Below are positions 1 to 5,009 of a stretch of 5,009 bases of DNA, piece by piece. The first letter of the stretch is position 1. The number at the start of each line of letters is the position of its first letter. A model generated the notes under the pieces. That model worked only from the letters and a program-made list of their open reading frames with translations. It searched no databases and was not told where the DNA came from. The stretch comes from an uncultured Phenylobacterium sp. (GTDB lineage Bacteria; Pseudomonadota; Alphaproteobacteria; Caulobacterales; Caulobacteraceae): NCBI GenBank assembly GCA_945952175.1, contig CAMFHW010000347.1, positions 1 through 5,009 on the forward strand, read 5' to 3'. Made by a program: the position numbers and the translations under genes.

Positions 1-918
1 ACCCTGCACGCCACCCTCTGGCCGGACATGCTGGTGGGCGACGATACGGTCGCCCGATGCGTGCTCAAGCTGCGCCGGGGCCTTGGCGGCGACGCCCGCC
101 ATCCGGCCTATGTGGAGACGGTCTCCAAGCGCGGATACCGGCTCGTCGGGCCGGTGCGCCCCGCCCCCATCGGGCAGGCCTCACCCGCGGCGGCCGAGAC
201 CGAGGTCCTGATCGAACGGGCCCGCGACGCCTATGGCCGCTACACGCGCCACGACAACGAGACGGCCGTCGCCCTCTATCAGCGCGCCCTCGCCATTGAT
301 CCACGCAACGCCCAGGCCCTGGCCGGCCTCGCCATGGCCGAGGTCCAGCGCGCCATACGCTGGCTCCCGGGCGCCGACGCGGCGCCGGCCCGTCTCGACG
401 CGGCGCTCACCGATCGTCGGCTCGATCACCCGCAAGCCCGCGCCGCCCTGTCCCAGGCCCGGGCCCTGTCCGGTCGCGCGGCGGCGATCGATCCTGACGG
501 TTCGCTCGTCCTCCAGGCCCAGGGGCTGGTGCGATCCGCGCACGGGGACCTCCAAGGGGCCGAGCAGGCCTATCGTCGGATCCTGGCGCGCCATCCCGCC
601 GATCCGGGCGCCCTGATCAATCTCGCCGACGTGCTGAGCCTGCGCGGCCAGGCTGAACCCGCCGTGGCGCTGCTCGAACAGGCCTATGAGCGCCTCACCA
701 CCTACCACGACCTCGCCACCCAGCGCCTGGGCGCCTGGGTCGCCCCGCTCGGCGTCGAGATCGCCCGCCGCCGCCTCGACCTCGACGGCCCGGCCCAGGC
801 CGAGGCCTGGCTCCTCAGGGTCCTGGACGACGCGCCATGCCACGAGCCCGCCGCCGAGGCTCTCGCCCGACTGCGCGAGGCCGGCATCCAGCAAGGCCCA
901 CGGGGCGCGATGGCATAA
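1..918 (+). CDS. Winged-helix (OmpR/CadC-type) DNA-binding protein with TPR C-terminal half, 5' partial
   Basis: The reading frame is open from base 1, so the true start lies upstream; 305 residues are visible, ending in TAA. Visible residues 1-52 are the second half of a winged-helix effector domain: the LWPD turn, the recognition-helix region TVARCVLKLRRGLGG, and the wing YVETVSKRGYRLVGP, which is the usual end of Trans_reg_C domains. Residues about 70-290 are Ala/Leu-rich helical pairs with TPR spacing. The clearest are around ALYQRALAIDPRNAQALAGLA and AYRRILARHPADPGALINLA, with further repeats at about 206-232 and 251-290. Known relatives of this architecture are CadC-like transcription regulators in which TPRs sense or bind a partner. 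Here no hydrophobic segment separates the two parts, so a soluble cytoplasmic regulator is inferred rather than a CadC-like membrane sensor. The target genes cannot be read from this window. An internal ATG at base 28 falls inside the winged helix and is not the start. Confidence 0.88.
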   Translation, partial: TLHATLWPDMLVGDDTVARCVLKLRRGLGGDARHPAYVETVSKRGYRLVGPVRPAPIGQASPAAAETEVLIERARDAYGRYTRHDNETAVALYQRALAIDPRNAQALAGLAMAEVQRAIRWLPGADAAPARLDAALTDRRLDHPQARAALSQARALSGRAAAIDPDGSLVLQAQGLVRSAHGDLQGAEQAYRRILARHPADPGALINLADVLSLRGQAEPAVALLEQAYERLTTYHDLATQRLGAWVAPLGVEIARRRLDLDGPAQAEAWLLRVLDDAPCHEPAAEALARLREAGIQQGPRGAMA

Positions 919-968
919 TATTAAACCGAAAGGCGTACGAGTTCTCAGGCCGCACCTTGGGATTGTCC

Positions 969-1691
969 ATGCCTTCGCACCCTCTTCGCGTCGCCGCGAC
1001 CATTTCAGCTCTCGCCCTGGCGTCCTGCGGGATTAAGCCGAGCGAGACGGAGTTCGCCGCCGCAGCGGGACGGATCTTCGAGCAGATCGATGATGCAGAC
1101 TACGAAGGCATCTATCGCGATAGCTCGGATGTCTTCACCGAGAGCCCAGAAAGCCTGGAAAGCTTCAAAGCCTATATGGCGCTCAACGCCGAGAAGCTCG
1201 GCCGCTGCCAACCTCCGAGACCGCGCAAGGCGTCGGTCACCATTGTCACCCACTACGGCATCGTGACCTACCAGGACTTTCTGCGCGACTGCGCCAGCGG
1301 CCGAGCCGACATCCAGGTGTCGACGATCCAGCGCCAGGGCCGGCCCAAGCTCATCGGCTTGCACTTCTATGGTGACGCCTTGTCTGCGCCCGAGCCCCTG
1401 AACCCCAAGCCAGACTGGATCACCGACGCCGACCTGGCGCTCCTGGAGAACCTAGGCGTCGATCCGCGCGCCGATCTGGAGGCGCGCGCCGAATATCACT
1501 GGGGTTGGCGGACGACCAAGGCGTTCACGGCCGGCGAATACCGTTGTCCAGGCGGTAGCACGATCGATATCGCCAGAAGCATCAAGGTTATACGCGCGCC
1601 GGATGGCATGGCCTGCGAGACCGCGAGCCAAGCTCGAACCGAGATCCTGAAACTCTCTGCGGATGGTTCGACCAAGCCGCTCGGCGACTAA
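969..1691 (+). CDS. Predicted lipoprotein of unknown function (possible NTF2-like/DUF4019-type N-terminal domain)
   Basis: This is a 240-residue protein starting at ATG 969. That start is chosen because it gives an immediate lipoprotein signal: MPSHPLR, a hydrophobic stretch VAATISALALAS, then Cys20 in a good lipobox (L-A-S-C). Cys20 is followed by Gly-Ile rather than Asp, which suggests outer-membrane sorting. No strong Shine-Dalgarno is seen. Mature residues about 28-75 (EFAAAAGRIFEQIDDADYEG onward) look like the helical start of NTF2-like/DUF4019 lipoproteins, in which a residual domain senses or scaffolds in the periplasm; this is a weak resemblance recalled from memory. The second half, with Cys at 'YRCPGG' and 'MACETAS', is unrecognised. 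The gene lies 50 bases after the winged-helix/TPR gene, across an A/T-rich gap containing TAATATTA (916-923), and converges on the minus-strand gene. Hand counting of five 60-base rows gives about 61% GC, against about 75% in a sampled row of the preceding gene. The longer open frame back to 837 overlaps gene 1 and would bury the signal peptide. Confidence 0.82.
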   Translation: MPSHPLRVAATISALALASCGIKPSETEFAAAAGRIFEQIDDADYEGIYRDSSDVFTESPESLESFKAYMALNAEKLGRCQPPRPRKASVTIVTHYGIVTYQDFLRDCASGRADIQVSTIQRQGRPKLIGLHFYGDALSAPEPLNPKPDWITDADLALLENLGVDPRADLEARAEYHWGWRTTKAFTAGEYRCPGGSTIDIARSIKVIRAPDGMACETASQARTEILKLSADGSTKPLGD

Positions 1692-1719
1692 GCGGCCCAT
1701 GCGAAAGGCGCCTAATCAA

Positions 1720-1745
1720 AAGGGCCCGGGTTTCCCCGGGCCCTT
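1720..1745 (-). terminator. Rho-independent terminator hairpin between convergent genes
   Basis: A perfect 11-bp inverted repeat pairs AAGGGCCCGGG (1720-1730) with CCCGGGCCCTT (1735-1745) around a 4-base loop (1731-1734). Read on the minus strand the loop is GAAA, a stable GNRA tetraloop, and the stem runs straight into TTTTGATT, so it is a conventional terminator 26 bases past the minus-strand stop. Read on the plus strand the loop is TTTC and only two Ts follow, so it should act less well for the lipoprotein gene, although it may serve both. Confidence 0.85.
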
Positions 1746-1771
1746 CGCAATCCCTCAGATCGATCGGTCGA

Positions 1772-2626
1772 TCAGTAGACGATCCCGCCGACGCCGCCGT
1801 CGAGGCTCATGACGCCGGCCACCGAGGCTTCGGTCTTTTCCTCTTCCTCGCGATAGGCGGTGTACTTCTCGACCGTGATCATGGTCAGCACCTTGATGCC
1901 GGCGCCGAAGCGGCGCAGCAGCGAGCGCTCGTTGCAGTCGCGGGCCGGCTTCTCGGGACGGCAGGTCACGGCGCCGCCGCGCGAATGGTACAGGGCCTCG
2001 TGCTTGCCGCACGTCAGGGTCTGGCCGCCGGTGAAGTCGATGCGTTCGTGGAAGTCGGCGATGGTCGCCTGCAGCCAGGTGCCGGCGATGCAGCGATAGA
2101 TCTCGCCGTCATAGGCGTCGTCGATGTCGCGGTCCGGCGAGACCTGCGAGGCGGGGTGCGGAATGGTCCGGTCGTCGATGCAGACGGCCTGGATCACCAC
2201 CTTCTTGATCCTAGTGCGGCTGGCCTCGTAGGCGATGCGCTTCATGCGCCGGCCGGCCTCGACGTTCAGGCCCTGGATCATGCCGTTGGCCATCGGCGGG
2301 GCGTAGCCGCCGCCCCCACCGCCACCGCCGTAATAGACGGACGATCCGGCGCCAGCCCCGGCGCTGGCGCCCGCCCGCGAGGCGGCGACCGAGACGGCGA
2401 CGTTGTTGACGTTCACATGCACATTGGTGCGGTTGTTGGTCTCGCAGCAGACCGACGGCGGGGTCGGCGGCGGCGTCACGCAGCAGGGCGGGGTCGGCGG
2501 GGTGCAGTTGCACGGCGTCGGCGGCGTGGGATTGGTGCAGCACTGGGCGAAGGCGCTGGTGGCGAAACCGCCGATCATCAGCATGCCGACCGCGACCAGC
2601 AGCCCCATCAGGGTCGAACGCGTCAT
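1772..2626 (-). CDS. Secreted Pro/Cys-rich protein with poly-Gly linker, unknown function
   Basis: This is a 284-residue protein with a Sec signal peptide: MTRS, a hydrophobic core LMGLLVAVGMLMIGGFA, and probable signal peptidase I cleavage after AFA (residue 27), giving a periplasmic or surface location. Residues 28-62 are a Pro/Thr-rich stretch with eight cysteines, mostly as CC or CxC pairs (C29/30, C39, C41, C48/49, C60/61), repeated with a period near 10 residues. Residues 65-98 are Asn/Val then Ala/Gly/Ser rich (NVHVNVNNVAVSV), followed by Gly100-107. From about 120 to 255 comes a more globular domain with five Cys (149, 179, 206, 222, 231) and a motif DGEIYRCIAGTWLQATIADF. A charged EEEEK and a Gly-rich tail end in Tyr. 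I do not recognise a named family; disulfide-linked envelope or surface material is an inference from composition. ATG 2626 or the adjacent ATG 2629 could be used. The open frame reaches upstream to 2815, but that extension is Arg/Pro-rich and would bury the signal peptide. The gene is convergent with the lipoprotein gene and divergent from the PAS gene. Confidence 0.83.
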   Translation of the reverse strand: MTRSTLMGLLVAVGMLMIGGFATSAFAQCCTNPTPPTPCNCTPPTPPCCVTPPPTPPSVCCETNNRTNVHVNVNNVAVSVAASRAGASAGAGAGSSVYYGGGGGGGGYAPPMANGMIQGLNVEAGRRMKRIAYEASRTRIKKVVIQAVCIDDRTIPHPASQVSPDRDIDDAYDGEIYRCIAGTWLQATIADFHERIDFTGGQTLTCGKHEALYHSRGGAVTCRPEKPARDCNERSLLRRFGAGIKVLTMITVEKYTAYREEEEKTEASVAGVMSLDGGVGGIVY

Positions 2627-2631
2627 CATGG

Positions 2632-2645
2632 CTCCCGCCGCTCCT
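2632..2645 (-). promoter_or_regulatory. Shine-Dalgarno region fixing the start of the Pro/Cys-rich protein
   Basis: Read on the minus strand, AGGAG (2645-2641) and GGGAG (2636-2632) lie just upstream of two consecutive ATG codons. GGGAG is 5 bases from the second ATG (2626), and AGGAG is 11 bases from the first (2629). Either way the site supports starting at the signal peptide and argues against the upstream start at 2815. Confidence 0.6.
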
Positions 2646-2800
2646 CGCAACACTGCCGTTAAGCATGCAAGAACCGCGCCGAGGCTTGGCGTTGCAGGCC
2701 TTCCGTCGACCCGTCCCGATCTGGAACGGCGGGCGCCTGGCCCGGATCTTCCTGCAAGCCCTGTGCGGCCATGTCGGGCCGTGAACAGGGTCGCCCCCCG

Positions 2801-3352
2801 ATGTCGGTGTTCCATTCAAATACACAACGGTTGATAGACTATTGGCGCAGCCGCGGCGGCGAGGGCGGCCTGCCCACCCGCATGGCCGTCAATCCGGCCG
2901 ACTTTGCCGACATCATGAGCCAGGTCTTCATCGCCGGCCGGGTGGCCACGGGCATCTATCCGCTGCGCCTGGTCGGCGGCCTGGTGGCCGAGCTGCACGG
3001 TCGCGACCTGCGCCAGCAGAACCTCGTCAGCCTGTTCCGCGAGCGCGACCGCATCGAACTGAAGGCCGCGCTGGAGACTGCGCGCCGCCGGCCCGAGCCC
3101 GTGGTCGCCACGGTCGATCTGCTGACCGAGGGCCCGGTCCTGCCGCTCGAGATCCTGTTCGCGCCGCTCGCGGCGGCGCCGGATTCGCCGGAACGCTATC
3201 TGGGCCTCTATCAGCCGCTCGGCATGGTCGCCCGCCTGCGCGGCCTGCCGGTCCGCGAGATCGCCCTGCGCGACATCATCAATCTCGGCCCCGCCAACAC
3301 CGAAAGCCCCCGCCTGCGCCTCGCCACCCTCGACGGCCGCCGGATCGCCTAG
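2801..3352 (+). CDS. PAS_5-family single-domain PAS protein
   Basis: This is a 183-residue soluble protein. The N-terminal signature FHSNTQRLIDYWRSRGG, followed by LPTRMAVNPADFADIM (to about residue 40), is the hallmark of the alphaproteobacterial PAS_5 family (PF07310, recalled from memory). The remainder carries an alternating strand/helix pattern fitting a PAS fold: GRVATGIYPLRLVGGLVAELHGRDL at about 46-70, then FRERDRIELKAALETA, with strands at VVATVDLLT and PLEILFAPL. The domain fills most of the chain and no kinase, GGDEF or HTH output domain is attached, so it should act through a partner protein. In Caulobacter the single-domain PAS protein MopJ affects cell-cycle signalling; whether this gene is related to it cannot be judged here. 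ATG 2801 is preferred because the family begins close to the FHxNTQRL motif. An in-frame ATG at 2771 would add ten residues (MSGREQGRPP) with no better ribosome site. It is divergent from the secreted Pro/Cys-rich gene, and its stop codon lies inside the 10-bp palindrome CGCCTAGGCG (3346-3355). Confidence 0.85.
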   Translation: MSVFHSNTQRLIDYWRSRGGEGGLPTRMAVNPADFADIMSQVFIAGRVATGIYPLRLVGGLVAELHGRDLRQQNLVSLFRERDRIELKAALETARRRPEPVVATVDLLTEGPVLPLEILFAPLAAAPDSPERYLGLYQPLGMVARLRGLPVREIALRDIINLGPANTESPRLRLATLDGRRIA

Positions 3353-3378
3353 GCGCGCGGCGGGTAGGCCCACCCACT

Positions 3379-3411
3379 CCGTCATCCTAGGCACAAGGCC
3401 TAGGATGACGG
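3379..3411. repeat. Intergenic 13-bp palindrome, dispersed alphaproteobacterial repeat type
   Basis: CCGTCATCCTAGG (3379-3391) is followed after seven bases by its exact reverse complement CCTAGGATGACGG (3399-3411). Translated on the minus strand it gives VILGLVPRMT, close to the 'VILGLDPRMT' artefact peptide that I recall being produced by a palindromic element scattered between genes in many alphaproteobacteria. It lies between the PAS gene and the aminotransferase gene. No T-tract follows on either strand, so it is not a classical terminator, although the stem could stabilise or end the PAS transcript. Confidence 0.75.
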
Positions 3412-3473
3412 TGGTGAGCAACCAAGCGTTGGCCCTCTCCCCGCTTTTCGTGCTTCCCTCTCCGCTTAGAAGT

Positions 3474-3478
3474 GGGAG
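3474..3478 (+). promoter_or_regulatory. Shine-Dalgarno GGGAG supporting a TTG start
   Basis: GGGAG lies 6 bases upstream of TTG 3485. No ATG or GTG is available near the N-terminal end of the aminotransferase fold, so this site decides the start. It also overlaps the right arm of a weak possible hairpin (CCGCT, loop TAGA, AGTGG), which might partly mask it. Confidence 0.6.
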
Positions 3479-3484
3479 CCTCCC

Positions 3485-4396
3485 TTGCCCGGCAGTCAGG
3501 ATTTCGCGGCCGACCCGCGCAACGCCAGCGCGCGCGTCTGGCTGAACGGGGCGCTGGTCCCGAAGTCGGAGGCGCGCGTCTCGATCTTCGACGCCGGCTT
3601 CGTGCTCGGCGACGGGGTCTGGGAGGGCCTGCGCCTGCACAAGGGCGCGCTGATGTTCCTCGACGCCCACCTCGACCGCCTGTTCGAGGGCGCGGCCGCC
3701 ATCGGCCTCGACATCGGCATGAGCCGCGATCAGGTCTGCGACGCGCTCGCCGAACTCTTCGCCGCCAACCAGATGGAGGACGGGGTCCATATCCGGCTGA
3801 TGGTCACCCGCGGCGAGAAGGCCGCGGCCAATCAGGATCCGCGCAATGCGCTGGGCAAGCCCACCGTGGTCATCGTCGCCGAGTGGAAGACGCCCAGCCC
3901 CGCCATCGTCACCCAGGGCCTGAAGCTCGCCACGGTCTCGATCCGCTGCACGCCGGCCGAGATGTTCGACATGCGACTGAACTCGCACAGCCGGCTGAAC
4001 CTGATCATCGCCCTGCAGGAGGCCATCGGCAAAGGCGCCGACGAGGCCCTGATGCTCGACCCGACCGGCCACGTGGCCAGCTGCAACGCCACCAACTTCT
4101 TCTGGGTGCGCGACGGGGTGCTGCGCACCTCCAAGGGCGACTTCTGCTTCAACGGCGTCACCCGCGCCAATGTCATCCAGCTCGCCCGCGACAACGGCAT
4201 CCCGCTCGCCCTGGGCGATTTCAGCCCCGAGGACCCCCGCCATGCCGACGAGGCCTTCGTCACCGGCACCTTCGGCGGCCTGACCCCGGTGCGCGAGATC
4301 GACGGCCACGTCCTGCCGGCCCAGCTGCCCGGCCCGATGACCGCCCGCCTGCGCGGGCTCTACGACGCGTTGAAGGACGCCGAAGCGGCCAGATGA
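3485..4396 (+). CDS. Class IV (fold-type IV) aminotransferase-like protein with substituted active site
   Basis: This is a 303-residue protein of normal length for branched-chain or D-amino-acid aminotransferases. Family landmarks are present in order: VWLNGALVPKSEARVSIFDAGF (about 19-40), GDGVWEGLR (43-51), the H-L-D-R-L motif (61-65), HIRLMVTRG (about 102-110), GADEALMLD (about 184-192), NATNFFWVRDG (201-211), GVTRANVI for phosphate binding (about 223-230), and the second phosphate/substrate loop TGTFGGLTPV (about 260-269). Two expected PLP residues are not seen. The usual D-I-K becomes D-M-Arg164, and the usual V-S-E-x-x-x-x-N becomes V-A-Ser199-C-N-A-T-N. It may therefore be a catalytically divergent subfamily, so branched-chain amino acid specificity should not be assumed. 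The TTG start is supported by GGGAG 6 bases upstream. The stop overlaps the ATG of the sulfotransferase-like gene (ATGA), implying coupled translation. In plants homologous domains are fused in 'BCAT-like' proteins. Confidence 0.88.
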   Translation: MPGSQDFAADPRNASARVWLNGALVPKSEARVSIFDAGFVLGDGVWEGLRLHKGALMFLDAHLDRLFEGAAAIGLDIGMSRDQVCDALAELFAANQMEDGVHIRLMVTRGEKAAANQDPRNALGKPTVVIVAEWKTPSPAIVTQGLKLATVSIRCTPAEMFDMRLNSHSRLNLIIALQEAIGKGADEALMLDPTGHVASCNATNFFWVRDGVLRTSKGDFCFNGVTRANVIQLARDNGIPLALGDFSPEDPRHADEAFVTGTFGGLTPVREIDGHVLPAQLPGPMTARLRGLYDALKDAEAAR

Positions 4397-5009
4397 CCTT
4401 GCGAATCGCCATGTGGTCGGGGCCGCGCAACATCTCCACGGCCATGATGCGGTCGTTCGAGAACCGGCCGGACGCCGCCGTCGTCGACGAGCCCTTTTAC
4501 GCCGCCTATCTCGCCGAGACCGGCCTCGACCACCCGATGCGCGACGAGGTGCTGGCGAGCCAGCCCACCGACTGGCAGGCCGTGGTCCGGCAGCTTTTGG
4601 GCGATGTCCCCAGGGGCCGGCCGGTCTTCTACCAGAAGCACATGCCCCACCACATGCTGCCCGACTTCGGCCTCGGCTGGATGGGTGAGCACAGGAACGC
4701 CTTCCTGATCCGCGAGCCCGCCGCGGTCCTGGCCTCCTACACGGTCAAACGCGGCGAGGTGACCCTGGCCGACATCGGCATCGAGCGGCAGCGCGACCTC
4801 TTCGAGCGCGAGGCCGACCGCCTGGGCAAGGCCCCGCCGGTGGTCGAGGGCCGCGATGTGCTCGCCGATCCACGCGGCACGCTTGGCCGCCTCTGCTCGG
4901 CGCTCGACCTGCACTTCGACGACGCCATGTTGGCGTGGCCGGCCGGCCAGCGCGACAGCGACGGCGTCTGGGCTCCGGCCTGGTACGACGCCGTCGAGCG
5001 CTCCACCGC
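4393..5009 (+). CDS. Sulfotransferase-like protein, 3' partial
   Basis: The frame is open from ATG 4393 to the window edge: 205 residues with no stop, the C-terminus missing. The start overlaps the preceding stop as ATGA, and the first residues, MTLRIAMWSGPRNISTAMM, place the expected beta-strand and P-loop-like 5'-phosphosulfate-binding loop (S-G-P-R-N-I-S, 9-15) at the N-terminus. Other landmarks are DEPFYAAYL (32-40), YQKHMPHHM (80-88), and AFLIREPAAVLASY (103-116), which matches the 3'-phosphate-binding R-x-P...S-Y element of PAPS-dependent sulfotransferases. GVWAPAWYDAVERST (191-205) closely resembles the matching end segment of the plant fusion proteins as I remember them. The family would transfer sulfonate from PAPS to an acceptor; the acceptor is unknown and activity is not proven by motifs alone. 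The domain lacks a signal peptide and should be cytoplasmic. A second ATG at 4411 would cut off the first beta-strand and is less likely. Confidence 0.85.
   Translation, partial: MTLRIAMWSGPRNISTAMMRSFENRPDAAVVDEPFYAAYLAETGLDHPMRDEVLASQPTDWQAVVRQLLGDVPRGRPVFYQKHMPHHMLPDFGLGWMGEHRNAFLIREPAAVLASYTVKRGEVTLADIGIERQRDLFEREADRLGKAPPVVEGRDVLADPRGTLGRLCSALDLHFDDAMLAWPAGQRDSDGVWAPAWYDAVERST

Noticed and set aside
181..894. 237-codon minus-strand frame opposite the winged-helix/TPR gene
   Set aside because: The plus strand shows recognisable winged-helix and TPR motifs; this frame is a high-GC shadow.
1758..1773. Small inverted repeat GATCGA / TCGATC with a 4-base loop
   Set aside because: It is only 6 bp, overlaps the minus-strand stop and has no T-tract; the nearby 11-bp hairpin is the convincing terminator.
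2306..2329. GCC-rich run as a possible regulatory repeat
   Set aside because: It simply encodes the eight consecutive glycines of the minus-strand protein using mixed Gly codons.
1985..2662. 225-codon plus-strand frame opposite the secreted protein gene
   Set aside because: Its translation is Arg/Gly/Asp-rich with no domain, while the minus strand has a signal peptide, ribosome site and terminator.
2692..2757. Inverted TTGCAGG / CCTGCAA in the divergent intergenic region as a possible operator
   Set aside because: The 7-base arms are 52 bases apart with no symmetry around them, so chance is a sufficient explanation.
2627..2815. N-terminal extension of the secreted protein to ATG 2815
   Set aside because: It would place an Arg/Pro-rich stretch before a well-formed signal peptide and would run through the divergent promoter region; GGGAG/AGGAG sit at the 2626/2629 starts.
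2816..4309. 497-codon open frame on the minus strand across the PAS and aminotransferase genes
   Set aside because: It is the antisense shadow of two genes with clear family motifs. Its translation is low-complexity Ala/Gly/Asp/Val, and it crosses the intergenic palindrome.
4360..4914. 184-codon minus-strand frame opposite the sulfotransferase-like gene
   Set aside because: It is an antisense shadow; the plus-strand frame has the PAPS-binding motifs and remains open to the window edge.

Overview
The window comes from a GC-rich alphaproteobacterium, most likely Caulobacteraceae (Caulobacter, Phenylobacterium or Brevundimonas-like). This is inferred from the strong G/C bias at third codon positions, a PAS_5-type single-domain protein typical of that group, and a CCTAGG-armed intergenic palindrome of the kind scattered through alphaproteobacterial genomes. 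No 16S, tRNA or other decisive marker is present, so the assignment is an inference.

Layout, left to right. (1) Bases 1-918, + strand: the 3' part of a gene for a winged-helix DNA-binding protein (OmpR/CadC-type) fused to a TPR-rich C-terminal half. (2) Bases 969-1691, +: a 240-residue predicted lipoprotein of unknown function, clearly lower in GC than its neighbours. (3) Bases 1720-1745: a perfect 11-bp hairpin between two convergent genes. Its GNRA-type loop and T-tract belong to the minus strand, so it chiefly terminates the next gene. (4) Bases 1772-2626, - strand: a secreted protein of unknown function with a Pro/Cys-rich repeat, a Gly8 run and a conserved-looking Cys-containing C-terminal domain. 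(5) A 171-base divergent intergenic region. (6) Bases 2801-3352, +: a PAS_5-family protein. (7) Bases 3353-3484: an intergenic stretch with a 13-bp dispersed-type palindrome. (8) Bases 3485-4396, +: a class IV (fold-type IV) aminotransferase-like protein that starts at TTG. (9) Bases 4393-5009, +, running off the window: a sulfotransferase-like protein whose ATG overlaps the previous stop as ATGA.

The last two genes are the most interesting part. They form a translationally coupled pair, and the same two domains occur fused, in the opposite order, in plant 'branched-chain-amino-acid aminotransferase-like' proteins (recalled from memory). By motif comparison the aminotransferase-like partner lacks both the Schiff-base lysine (Arg164 in its place) and the pyridine-contacting glutamate (Ser199 in its place), while its phosphate-binding motifs look intact. 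The pair is therefore a good candidate for an undescribed two-component enzyme system. The other genes look like independent transcription units with no evident shared pathway. No CRISPR array, insertion sequence, tRNA or rRNA was seen.
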